A DNA stretch of 64,000 nt from Onthophagus taurus (Eukaryota; Arthropoda; Insecta; Coleoptera; Scarabaeidae): positions 3,107,501 through 3,171,500 of the forward strand of contig NC_091971.1 in assembly GCF_036711975.1 (NCBI RefSeq). Direction: 5' to 3'. Below the pieces are notes generated by a model that saw nothing but the letters and a program-made list of their open reading frames with translations, was not told the DNA's origin and made no database searches. Shown one piece after another: positions 22,418 to 36,200 of this stretch (position 1 is the stretch's first letter; the number at the start of each line of letters is the position of its first letter). Both the position numbers and the translations under genes were made by a program.

Positions 22418-24267
22418 TTAATGAAAATTGTTACCTTGATCGAAACACGTAGGATTAATGATGTTAATCAAATCGTTATCACTCATCGACGGAAACGATG
22501 GCGGAATCATCCTATCCTCATTTCTTTTATCAATTTCGCTTGACGACGTTAACGTTTCCGGTTGGGTTGTTACCGTCGATGGAAATTGATTACCAACGAA
22601 ACTAGCCTCGGTAACTATCGTTTGTAATGCACTATCTTGAATTAAACTATTTGTTTGGATGTTATTGTTATTATTGATCCCATCTGGAAGATGCAATATA
22701 TTACCAAACGCAATTTTTTTTTGTGTTGCCAATAAATCGGCCGTTGCATTTAATAAGATATCTTTTTCCGTTTCAATCGTTCTTTGAATCGGTGATATAG
22801 CGTGTAAATGTTCTGGTGACATATGAGATTGTTGAGTGGTAGGTTGATTAACTGGTGATAAAATGTTTGTTAAATTTTGTTGTTGAATGATCGGGTTGTC
22901 AACAGTCGTGGCAGAAAACGCTGTGGTCGATAACAAAGTGTCTTGAATTATATTAGATGATCGACACATCAGACTCGGTGAAACCTGAGAGTTCAAAATG
23001 ACTTCGGGGGAAATATTCGGCGATTGACTTATGGCTTGTTGCAAAGTCGTTGGTGTAGTCAAGGCAGTGTTAATAATAGGCGATACCATTAAGGAGTTTT
23101 GAGAGTTTAATAAAACATCTTGATTGCCCAACATCAAGTTTTGCTGGGGAGATGTGTTTCGTATCATCTTTGAATTATTTATATGAGTCTCTACAGCACA
23201 ATTAACTAAAGCGTCCAACTTATCGGTTGTAATGGCAGAAGTTAAAATGGCGTTATCTAATGCTGGAGGCATTGATGGAACGGTTGTGGTTATAGGTAAT
23301 TGCTCTGCCATTTTTTCAGCTATGGCGGCAGCTTCACTTTTAGCGACGATGCTTAGAACGTCCGATTGATGTGCGTTTACGATTGGTCTTTGATTCTGGA
23401 CGAACGCCGGTTCAACTGCACCTAATCGTGATATATTTTGAGAAGGGCTCATAATTCCAGTTACTATTACCTCATTGACTTTCTGTCCGAACATACTCTG
23501 TACCAAACGGTTCTTGTTTTCAAGCGTGGTGAGATACGACTCCACACTTAGGCCACTTTGGGTAGGCAATGGAGCACTGGACGCTTCCGTCACACCAAAG
23601 CTTTGCAAAGTGGCTAGCGATGGAGCGGAAGTGTTCGCCAAATCGGCTACGGTTGCCATAGAAATTTTACGTAAATCCATAACTTTGAGATCTTCAACAG
23701 ACGCGTTTGATATGTCCGAATGAACGGTGGTAAGTAAACCTTGATTGAATATCCTATTATCTTGAAGGTGAACACTACAAGATGATTCGTCATTTAGCGA
23801 CGAAAGATTGGAATTCGAGACGTTAACATCCAACGAACTGTCGCAGACAGTTACGGGACGACTCATCGAATTTCTTCTGACAATCATCTCAACACTATTT
23901 TCATTTACAAGACTAATGTTTGAATTTTCATTAATCATCGATAAATTAGAGTCACCGGGATGAACATCTAATGAGCTTTCGGAAATATGACGATATCGAC
24001 TGGATCGTAACTCGCTGGGATCCATAATAGAGCTTTGAGTATTTTCATCGAGAAGTTCTTGTTTCAATCCGCGTAGCGGTGGCGAATTGCTGTCGGTGTT
24101 GGTGTTTGTTGATGATCTGCGTTGTGCTAGCGGAACCATGTTAGTTCCTGGTGGGGGCATCATATCGACGTCTTGTTCTTGTTTAGTAAGCGATGACCAC
24201 ATCATCTTCGATAGAAATGGGGCGCTTGATGTTGTTGGTGTTGATGTAGCTTGCGAATCCACGCGTA
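22418..24267 (-). CDS. NFAT: NFAT exon 10: C-terminal Ser/Thr/Asn/Gln-rich region and stop
   Basis: Acceptor TGTTTTACAG then TACGCGTGG; phase 1 join with exon 9. Residues 500-1115. Low-complexity polar sequence with a possible SUMO site LKQE (in [13 protein letters not shown]) and a more ordered-looking stretch around [20 protein letters not shown]. Numerous SP dipeptides (SPSQN, SPEVI, SPVNQ, SPIQR) could be phosphorylated. There is no long polyglutamine run such as occurs in the vertebrate and fly proteins. Confidence 0.9.
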
Positions 24268-27200
24268 CTGTAAAACACATGAAAAACTGGTTAGACGACT
24301 CCTTCCGGGAAGGTCAATCTATATTACAGTTGCTGCCATGAAACCACTGTAAGAAAATGGGAGGACAGTTGCCACTCAAGCCAAAATTCTTTTAAAATGA
24401 TCTCATAAAAAAATAAATAATAAATAAATAAAAAAATTAAAAAAGTTTGATTTTAAAATTAATTAATTTGGCTTGATAGACATGACCCACAATATTAACG
24501 CTCCAAACGTACATCCAAACAACATCTCAAACAAACCACTCTCATAACAGATTCACATCAACCAGTGCACTGCCTTAATCGTGCCCCTAATAAGTGGGAT
24601 CATCAGGATATATGATAATAAAATGAATATGCGAGTTTTCAGGCTTATTAATTTACAAGTTGATATAAACTAAAAATTGTAAGTAAATGGATAAAAATAC
24701 AACGTCAATAAAATATTAACAAATTAAAGAAACCTCTCTACTACCAAAACCAAGCTTAATATTGATTGAAAATTATATTTTTAATAATCTTTTCAAAACA
24801 TGAATTTAAGTACACATTTTTGAATATTAAAGAGCTTAAATAATATACCACCACCACAATGTGATAAGATAAGAATTAATATAATTATCTTAAAAATTAA
24901 ATTTATTTTTACAAATCTCAAAATAGTTGGTAACAAAATGGACCAATATATTTTTTTTGGCTATAAAGAGGAGATACTTTATGATACAATTGGTAATATT
25001 GCGACAAAATTTGTGATTTTTACTTCTCCACATTATTAGATAAGATATATAAATCGATATGGTTTGGGTAATCTCTTTATGATAAGATGGCTTAAAATAC
25101 CTTGTCTACTAGGTATGTAGTTGTCTATTAGTGCGGGAAAGCAGTTGGAAGGAAATGACAGATAGCTATCTTAGCATATATGGCCAAAATTTTTATAGAG
25201 TTCTGTCATCGCAATTCTAAATAGAACAAAGAACGTTCACTAACATCCTCTAAAGACGAGGCACACATCACAACTGGAGTGTAAAATAGACCTACAAGGT
25301 TTAGCTTCAAAAATTAGTTAATTAAGAAGTAGACACAAGTATAGAATTTGCAGAGTTGCCATAAATCGTATATTGTGCATCAATACAGAGTTCTGCATTT
25401 TGGTGACACTTGCAGGAAGATTTTTGCTTAATTTAAGGTAGATGTTTTTTGGAGTGGTCGTGCAAAGTTGATTAAGCAGTATGCGAAGCATATGAAAAGA
25501 TTTGTATGTTTTGTACAAACCCTTCATTGTATGAGCTCGAAAAATATTCAGAGTACGCTGCAATTAATACGCAATACCTTCTGGGAAGTTATGTACACAA
25601 AAAATGTATCTACTTCGTAATATTACCTAGAGTAATCATAAAGTAACCCCTGTTTACAGTAATTTTATATGCACAAGACGTATTTCCATTCCATTTATGG
25701 TTAAACAGTGAAATACCCTGGTTTTGAATTAAAATCAATTTAAAATAATAGATAACAAATGTTATTTATTAAAAAAGTGGTTAATTAAAATTAAAAATTT
25801 AATTAATAGAAAAAAGTTTTTTAAAATAAAACCAAGATTGAACTAATTTTTACCAGAGAATATTTTTCGGATTACGATTGAAAGGAAAAAATGAAAATTT
25901 TAACAATAACGTGCCAGGAATGAGTAATGAAATGGTATAAAAACGCCCTTGCAATACACAAATTAATAGTACAAACAGATTCATACAAAGAAGCGAAATT
26001 TAATCATGACACAGTCAACAATAACAGGTAAGTAAATGTGTATAGAGAGCGGAAAAAATGTTTTAGATGTTGGGTAAACCGTGATGTAAAGGTTTTTGTA
26101 GAGAGGGTTCTTAAAAAAAAACACAAATAAAAGATTGGGGGATTTGATAGACTGATTTGATAGAATGAACGGAGTGTGAGGGTGGTTTTGAAAAGGATTG
26201 AAAGACTAAACACTCTCGCCACCCCTTTCACAACTCATTCGCTCCCTGCGGGAACATTGCGGGTCGGTTTTTCAGGGCGTATACGGCACCTCCGGTATAT
26301 CTCCTGCAAGAGAAACAAAAAGGCTGCATCCCAGGCCCTACCTAAAATAAACGCCGATTTTTTTAGAGATTCTTTTAAGAATCTTAACGGCGATTAATTA
26401 ACAAAAACGAAATTTGATGATCCTGTGAAACAAATAGGAAAAATTGGATTGTTGTACACTGTACAAGTTAAATAAATAAAAAAAACGTATATAAATAAAG
26501 GTAACGTAACTTTAAAAAGGTAAAAACTGTATTAGGTAGATTATGTATGAGTAACTGTCGCTGTGTTGTGTATTTTGTTGATGCAAGAAGCGATTTTTAT
26601 ATTTGTGAAATTATTAAATCTCTTCTTACATTAATGTTTGTTATGTGTGTATTCAAAAATATTCTCCAGTACTTAAAAAAATTAAAAAAGAAAATAAAAT
26701 AAAAATGTTAGTAATTTACGAAATAATATGTGAAAATTGTATGAACGCAAATTATATTGAAAATGAGATATGCACATAATAGGAGCATCGTCAAATCGCA
26801 CAAATAAGTCAAATTACACAAACAACTTGTACACAATATTAGTTAACAAAAGGAACAAGAATGATTCAAGTAAATCGTAAAAAAACTAGTAATTGCGAAA
26901 TACTTAGGAACATGATAAATTATAAATGAATAACGAAATGATAATTTGTTTTTTGTGATGTATGTATGATTGATGTGTATTTTGTATGTGTGATGTGAAT
27001 TTGTATGAGGTGTTTTTGGTTTTTTAAGTACCCGTGATGCAAGAGAACCTGAATGACACGGACATCGGCGAAGGTTAGGCACCGCAGGCTGATAGCAGTC
27101 TCCGGCAGGCAGCACCTCTGCGTATACAGAGCCTGTACGCTGTATGAGACAAAGTGGAAAGCAAAACGCATTTAAGAAAAAGTTCAGTACTTTTGTCAGT

Positions 27201-30200
27201 GTTTTTCTTATCTCATACATTTATCAAAAAAAAATAATAAAAAAAAAGTAAAAAACAGTAAAATTGTTGTGAAATTTTCTGATGAACAGCCGGGGCGGCT
27301 ACACGGTAGAAAACAGCTTCAGGAGTTGCATCAAAAAATTTTACAAGTACAATTATTCGGCCTTTAAATAACAATAAAAAAAAATTATAACGTAACCTCT
27401 CGTTATTTTCTCTTCTTTAAAAACAATAAACAAAAAAAAATTAATAAATTATACAATGACAACGTTTTGAACAAGAAAAACAAAATACATTTTTTTCTTT
27501 TAAAGAACGTTTAAACATTTAATTTCCTTGAACGAAAACAAAATATACAAAGATACAGTAATATACTTCAATGGTGTCAATCTGAAGAAACCTATAGAAA
27601 AACACAAGAAAATACAAAATCAAACTGTTCTTTGTAAATTTTTTTTGAATAAGCTTTATAGACATGATCAAATCCTATAATTTATTCTATAATTGATTAG
27701 AAAATTAAATTAAAAAACTAAATAGGATTTGTCATATCACAAAAACTGTGGCAAATATTGTGCTACCTTATCATCAAATCATTTCAAAGACACTCATTAC
27801 AAACACATACATTGTTTCTTTCGCGCGTCTATCAATCGTTTTCGTATCCTCTCAACCTTCAATTCTCTCCATTAGCGCATATTTGCCACAAAATATGTTA
27901 ACTTTCACCGTGATTTGCTAAAAAAGTGATAGGAGTCGGCAGTTTCAATACTTACATTGTTTCGATGGCTAACACATCACCATTCATTGGGGTGGGTAAA
28001 TCGCTTTTTTAGCAATATCACGCCAAAGAAAAATGCCACTCAAAAAACTTTAATACGCGTCAAAACAAAATTATTAAACTACAAACGAACAATAGAGTAA
28101 CATTTTTCCCAGATTTAATTAGTACCATGCAATCAGCATGCAAAAGCTAGATGAGAGTAACTTAAAATAACTGAAATGCTTTTGTTTTTGCTATTAATTC
28201 GATTATCTTTAATTGAATCTTTTAAGAGATTCGTGTTATTTATTAAATAAAATGATTTGGCATTGAAATGATTCTTGAAATCAAAGTAATAGCATTAAGT
28301 TATCCTCATGGAAAAATGTCGTGAAATAGAATTAACGCGAGCTTACCACTTGGAACTGCCCCATTAACGGGCGTATAAACAAAATGCTGTGGTTCGCTAG
28401 TTTTACCGCTTGACACCACAAATAACCTTACCGTAACGGGCTCGGTAATATTTGGGTGCATGTAGGGTGGAATTACGCACACAAAATGCATCTAAAACAA
28501 AAAAATAAAATAATTAATTTTTATTAACTAAATTAATATAAAAAAAAAACAGTAAAGACACTTCTGGCAAATAAATCAAACTTAACATTATGTTAAACTT
28601 AACATCACAACTTATAGTTCATTTTTTTCTATAATACCTGTCAAATTGTTGTAAAGTTGGCAAAATTAATAGAGAGTTTTGTTTTATCATGTTTTAAAAT
28701 AGATATGTCACACTGACGTTTGAGCTTTCGTTATTCAAAAAGAAAAAGTGCACAAAAAATGATGTGGAGTGTTTATTTGCCATTTATTTACCTAGGAAAA
28801 GTTGTTTTGTTGTATTTAATTACTTTGTAGCACGTTTTTACAATAAATATGTACCTCGTTAAAATCGTATTTATCTAAAAATTTATTAGTATTTTAACCT
28901 CAACTATTTAGTTACTGAAAATGTTACTAAAAATCAGGAAAACTACATAAATTTTATAAGAGTCCTAGATAATACCAACAGAAACCCTAAAAAATTTACA
29001 TTGACAAGTATTATAGAAAAAAACGAACTATAGATGTTTTTATACCTTATACAGGTGTATCTGAATGACGTGCCCAAACTTCAGGGGGTGATTCTTTAGG
29101 CAATTTTAAGGGTACTTTCTCATATAAACTATCAGCGATTTCGACTCCCCTGCGGAACTACGCCCCTTCAAAAATGGCGAAAAATTTTGGTTTATTTTAT
29201 TTTTCCCGAAAACAATTAACACCAAGAAAATCAAAATTTAGGAAATATGTTTAGCTTATAATAGGGCATGTTTCGAGCCTATTTGTACTTTCAATCTTCC
29301 CTTCTAAGTTACTAAACATAACCACCCCCATTCAATTTTTGTCTAGATCTTTTTTATGACGATGATAAATACATTGGAAATATTTTATTTAGATAGACGA
29401 AAATATTCTAAAACTTTTTTGCCTCTCTGATGTTCTTCGAAAAATTAATAGTTTCTGAGATAAAAATTAATTAAGCAAACACTAACTGTTAAGCTGTAGC
29501 GTTGTTAATCGAAAGTTGGAATGAATTTTTAAAGAAAAAATCTTAGCAGGCTTAGCAATCTTTGTCAGAAATATTTTTGACGTTTAAATGTCAGTGGTTT
29601 TCTTACTATTATTGTTTTATTTAAAATTTACTTTAAATAAACTTTACTTTATTCATAAATTAATTTGAAAAACAATAATAATAGTAAGAAAACCACTGAC
29701 ATTTAAACGTCAAAAATATTTCTGACAAAGATTGCAAAGCCTACTAAGATTTTTTCATTAAAAATTCATTCCAACTTTTGATCGACAACCCCGTTGTTGA
29801 ACGGGCAGTGTTTGCTTTATTATTTTTTTTCTCAAAAATTAGTCGTTTTTGGAAAAATTTTAGAGAGACAAAAAAGTTTTAGGATACTTTCATCTACCTA
29901 TGTAATTTTTTTTAATGTATTTACCCTCTGCATAAAAAAATTTTAACAAAAATGTAAAGGGGGTGGTTACGTTTAGTAGTTTAGAAGGATAGGTTGAAAG
30001 TCCAAATAGGGTGAAAACGTGCCCTACTACCAGTTAAACATATTCCCCAAATTTCGTTGTCCTAGCGTTTATGGTTTTTGAGAAAAAAAAATTAAACCAA
30101 AATTTTCCGCCATTTTTGGAGGGGTGTAGCTCCTTAGGGAAGCCCAAGTCGCCCATGGTTTATATATCAAAGTACCCTTAAAATTGACTAAAAGAATCAC

Positions 30201-33200
30201 CCCTGAAGTTTGGGCATGTCATTCAGATACACCCTGTATATAGGTGTCTCAATAAGACCGGTTATTAGACGTTTCTGGGGTTCTGGGCAAAATAAAAATT
30301 TGAGAATTCAGACTTAAGTATCTCTTCGACTAAAATATTTTCAGATTTCTAGCACTTCTGGTTATACCGGAAGTCGCCACCAACTTTATTTTTTTTAATG
30401 AAATACCTGTATATCTTTACATATTTGGATTTGTCTGTTTTCAAGGTTTATGAATAACTTTACTTTTTGCAATTTGGTTCGGCCGTTCTCGAGTTATTCG
30501 ATTTTTTCCAGAAAAATGTGCTCCAGCAGACATTTGTTCAAAAGATCAGAAAACACTCGATTTTTGGGATATCAATTTAAGATTCAGAACATGCTTAAGC
30601 AACATGATGGAGCATGGGCATAATGCACTAAAAAATAAATGCAATAACCGTTTCACTACCACTCCTTTTTCAGTGGTAATTAAAACACGTATTTTATCCT
30701 CACTGAATATTTAGTGATAGTGAAAAAAAAATTGCACTATCACTAAATATTTGGTGATAGTGAAAACCTTTAGTGATAAATGAGATTTTTCAGTAACATA
30801 ACACTGCTTCTTGAAGAATAAAAGTAAGACTATACATAGTGTGTTAATTAATTATCTTGCAAGTATGCAACCAATATCACAGTAGAGGCGATTTGCGTAT
30901 TACACTGTGATATTAGTTGCATACTTGCAATGATGACGTCGGGTACGATAATTAATTAACACACTGTATAAGCTGAGACTGTATAAGTAAATGTATTCCA
31001 AAGTCGTGATTTATTTCGCTAGATTGGCTTAATGACATCGTTTTATCATATAATTACACCGCCTATACACCATTCATTCTACATCTTTTATATCCCATAA
31101 AAGTCCCATACCTAACATTAATAATTTGGGTTTTTTGAAAAGTGCTCACATATCATATCTATATCGTTTAATGCTTGTGAGTCTAAAACCAGTTAAAATG
31201 GATATAAATAACGTAAATAATGTTTTTGTAATTCGCGACGGTAAAGAAAGCTATTACAGTACTCAAACGGGTGCTGTAATGACACTCTTTACAGCATCCG
31301 ATACTGTAATGAGATTTTAGTAACATTTTATGGAACCAGTTCAAGTTGGTGACATTGGGTCATTAATTTTTCTAGTTGTCAATGTGACAATTTTTGTCTA
31401 TGGATGTTTAAACACGTTCTTAGCATCGAATACAAGGTCCACAATGATGAGGACATTGAACTCTGAACTCTTATTTTGGGAGATGTACATTTAACATTTT
31501 TATCAGGTGAATACGTTTTGTGTTTTGACAGTTTCTATTTGTCATTCAAATTTCTATTTTCAAGTGTTACGGTGTTACCAACTGCTACATACCTATTTCC
31601 CTACATTGTCAAAATTTATTTTATTTTTGAGAAAAAAAAGGATAAAAACGCGAATTACAAAAAATAGCATAAAAAACACGTTTCATAAGACTTAAAGCAC
31701 TCATTCATTAAAAAAACTCGTTTTTCAACTTGAATTCGTGCATTTCAAACGTGTCTTACGAAACTTGTTTTTTAATATACTATTATACAATGAAGAAATC
31801 CTTAATTTATTTTTTATGCACGGAAAGTGCGATAAAGTTGTTACTAGAACTTGCAGAATGTTTAATGAAAACTATCCACATTTACCTCCGATGACAAAAG
31901 GTAAATTTAGAAGAATAGAAGAGCAAATTTTTTGCATTTTGGACGAATTAACCACGTGTTAAGCTGATCAAAAAATGTAATAGATAATGCAGCGGAAGAG
32001 GTGAATTTCGAGCCCAGTCCCAACGCCTCAATTCGAGCTGCTAAAGAAGATCTGGGAATCATACTACGAAGTTAGTCGCGCTTTTCATGTATAAAAAATA
32101 AATTAAGAATTTCTTGATTTGTGTAAATATTATTTTCGTTATTGTTATCGATTTTAACTTTTTTTAGTACTAATATTAAGAGACCTAACAGATAATTATT
32201 AGCTCACATGCATCAAGTGACGTAAACAAGTGAGTCTTTGACAAGAACTCATTGAGAAGGCTCGTTTTCCATGGCACACTAGGCTAAATATCGATATATG
32301 TGAACATTTTTCAAAAAAACCCTAATTATTTCCCAAACTATTAATGTTAGGTATATGGAGTATAAAAGATGTAACAGAGGGGGTGCTATTTAAAAAAATG
32401 AAGTTATGTTACTTCAAAATTTCGAAAAGTTAACGTGCGATAGTAAAGTGGCCAAACGATCTAGACAGTCGTTCTTTGCACCAAAACATACTCAATCATG
32501 TTGTTTAAGCATGTTCTGAATCCGAAATTGATATCTCAAAAATCGAGTATTCTCTGATTTTTTCAACAAATGTTTGCTAGAGCAGATTTTTTTAGAAAAA
32601 AATCGAATAACTCGAGAACGACCGAATCAAATTGTAAAAAGTATTCATAAGCCTTGAAAACAGACAAATCCAAACTTATAAAAATATATAGTATTAAATT
32701 CCATTTAAAAAAATAAAGTAGGTGGCGACTTCCGGTATAACCGGAAGTGTTATAAATCTAAAAATATTTTAGTTGAAGAGAACGCAATTGATAATACTTA
32801 AATAAGTATTCTCAAATTTTTATTTTGAACCCCAAAACCGCCTAATGACCATTCTCGTTGAGACACCCTGTATAATAATTTTTATACCTGCTGCAAATAT
32901 TCTTTATCAGGTGCTACCGATTGTTCCCAGCGAACATGATCATTCTCCATTAGCTGGAAATAAACCTTTGTGTCCTTTGAGAAATTTTTACCAAGTGCAA
33001 ATAATTCCAAGCCTCCCGTCGCTGGACAAGAAGTCAAAGATTTTTTGCAAATTTCAGGAATACCAGGTGGTTGCGCTAAAAAAAAAATAAAATCGATCAA
33101 TAGAAATAAAATAAATCAATTAAAGCAACTTACTACAAACGATCGGTTGTGAACAAACTTGTAAAGTCTCCTGAACACCGTCATTATGAGTTATGGTCGC

Positions 33201-36200
33201 TCGAAACACCATTCTACATCTCGTTGATTTCTTTTTGCTTCTAGGCCCTTGCTGATCGGGAAATCGATGCTCAACATCAACATTTCGTTCCTTCAAGATT
33301 CCGACGCAATCGCAAGTTGCCGTCATTTCTTTAGCGGGGTTCATTAGTAGTTCGATTACAATCGTGCCTTCAATTTTCTTTTCTGTGCATGGAGTTGAAT
33401 TCTTTCCACTTACTCTACAAGCTTGATAAAACATGTGTGGTGTTACTTTTCCAGTATCACTTCCGATGAACACCTAATTAATTAATTATTTTTAATCATT
33501 TTTATTTTATTTATATATATTTTTTAAAAATGATATATTTTTTACCTGTAGTGTTACAGGTTTATTATAACCATTTAATTTCACCATGGGAAATCCATTT
33601 CCGGTACGATCTTTAACAGCTCCTCTACTACCTTCCGTTTGATACCTTGCTCTATGTTGCTGTTCAGGTTGACAAATAATACTCAACGAAATATCACCTA
33701 AACAACAAAATAATCGAGATTAATTAATCATTTAATTTATCATTTTTTTACCATATTTTGAAGTATGTGATAATTGTGTCGCAAGTGTGACTGGTGTTCC
33801 CGATTGAGCGGAATGGCTAACTAAAGATGCTGATCTTGATGTTGTATGAGTTGACGTGCTTGTCTGTGACGCACTGATGCTGAGTGATGAAACCGAGGAT
33901 GTGGGCGCTGTTCTAATCAATCTGTAAAAGAAAACGAATTAATTGTGAAGAAAAGTGATCAAATTTAGAAAAAAACCAACGTTGTCGAGTTATTTTGAGT
34001 TTCGCAAGCGGATACATGATCCGGAAAACTATAGCTGTCATTTATTTCGTCTTCAATTTTAACATCTAATCGTGATCTTTTTGGTTGCAGTCTCTCGTCC
34101 GGACAGTGCATCCTTTCCTGCATACCCATTGCGTAAGGATCAAAATGGTTATCAAAACTGTAAGATACAAAAAGATTTTTTTTTAAATTACGCTAAACAA
34201 ATTTAATTATTTTTTTTTGTATTCCAAATGATAATGGATTAAGATGGTGATCGTAAATGTCTAATTTTTCTTTTTTATCTTATCTCCAAACAAAAATGAT
34301 CATCGTTCAAAGACCTCGTTCTAAAAAACAAAAAAATCAGAATGCTGAAAATAGTCGTGTTATCTCCTTTTAGAAAAAAAAAACAATTCGTATATAAATC
34401 GTGTAATAGCCGGCAGCGATAGCAAATCGCAATCCTTTTTTTACTACTACAAGTATTACTCAACCGAGATTAAAGCCTCTTTGGAGATATCTCTGCGTAG
34501 CGATAAAATGTGTCGTCATCGAAAAAAAAAAACTTTAACAAATCGTTTATACTTTATTTAGTAAACGATTATAAAAGCTTGGTTAAAAAATGACGTGACC
34601 TTTAAGTAGTGAAAGTAATCTTTAACTTTATCTTAAAAAAATATAATAATTATAATGTGGAGATAAAAATAAATGAGCTAAATGAGTGGCTTTGAAAAAC
34701 AAACAGGATGTCTTTTAATAACAATTTTAAAAACATAATTAAATGAATTTTATATCATTTCAAATTAATTACATCGTTTCAATGCAAATGATGATTAGGT
34801 AAGTTTTTATGTTGAAAGATTTTTGGTTAATAATATTAAATCATCAATATTTATCATTTTATATCGCAAATAACGAAGAAATTATATTAAAAAAATAACA
34901 CTTCCTCGAAAGGACTTGTAAACAATAACACGGATTAGTGAAATAACCTGAAGGCGAGGTCGTTTAAAAAACAAGTTGAAAGTTACCATTTTTTGCATTA
35001 AAGCGGAATAAATAAAGTAAGAGCTATGTAGTATGAATTAATTATAATAATAATAATTTATTACCTCCAGTGGATTACAATACGGAATTCACATAACAGT
35101 AATAATAATAACAACTCAGGAATATTCATTGTCTATAAATCCTACCCATTTCCCCAACCTCTCTACATCTTCTCGCTCAAATTAAATATTTTTTTATATC
35201 TTATAATAGAACATCTATTCCATATAAAATAATATATTATTTATAAATATTTTAATAAATGAAATAAAACGTTAGTATTACTAGATAAATACATTAAAAA
35301 GAACCATCATTGTAGACGTAAACAACCAAATGAAAAATTCATGATACCTCGTGACACAAAAACATTTTCTAAACAACGCAATAAACTTTATAAATAATAA
35401 AATATATCATATAACTCAACTAAATAATTATAATAAGAAAATGATTAATAAATGGATTAAAAAAATTACATTTACTTACCCTAAACCACTATCATTGGAA
35501 TTATCACATGGATCAAGGCTTCTTCTAACTGTAGCCCGAATTTTACCGGGAAGATTCCTAGTCATTGCAAGTCGTTTACCACTCGGTGGTCTTCCAGGTC
35601 TTTTAGCCGGTGTGCGAGGCACCATCGTAGGCGCCGTGCACATCGTCATTTTCATGCTATTACCTAAAATTAAAAAATAAAAATGATTAAATAAAAAATA
35701 AAACAATAATTAAATAAAAAAAACTCATTAACCCGAAAATAAACAAGCAGACCGAGAAATATGAATACACCGTTTTATCACTAAGATGATAATTCTTTTA
35801 ATTTAGTTCACGGTTTCGTTATTTCTGCCAATTAGCTGGTAAATACCAAAGACGAGACGACGAATTTCTCTGAATAATAGAGGTGGAGTTCTCAAAAATA
35901 AAAATAAATACTTTGCTTTTTGTTATAAATATGTAAAAAATTATATGATAATTGATCTTTCAATGTTATCTTTATGGTTTTATGCTAGAGATAATAAAGT
36001 TAATAAGATAGGTGAGAATTAAAGATAAATACGAGGAAAGAAAAAAACATGGAATTACCGAACCATAATGTTTTATATACTCAGAGGTGTAAGAATAAAA
36101 ATATTTTAATAAAATGTCTATTTTATAATACAAATTTGAATTAATTTATTTTCTATGAATTCGTTAATAGCAGCAGGTTCTTCAAAATTCTTATGTGTAT

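Larger units (their letters stand above)
30240..32870. mobile_element. Long-inverted-repeat DNA transposon, 2.6 kb
   Basis: Right end inverted reads CAGGGTGTCTCAACGAGAAT; the left end reads AGGTGTCTCAATAAGACC. Arms of about 370 bases (30240-30620 and 32500-32870) are inverted copies, both containing GTGGCGACTTCCGGTATAAC. The interior holds a transposase N-terminal fragment and a nested hairpin. Its right end is 17 bases from the exon 8 donor. The termini resemble those of the elements at 9439 and 29052. Confidence 0.75.

Noticed and set aside
23475..24341. Plus-strand open frames of about 80 residues opposite NFAT exon 10
   Set aside because: They are antisense shadows of a long, phase-consistent coding exon and show no family signature.
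27287..27345. Another GC-rich patch in NFAT intron 9 as an exon
   Set aside because: It has a possible acceptor but no donor and no usable phase; too short to support.
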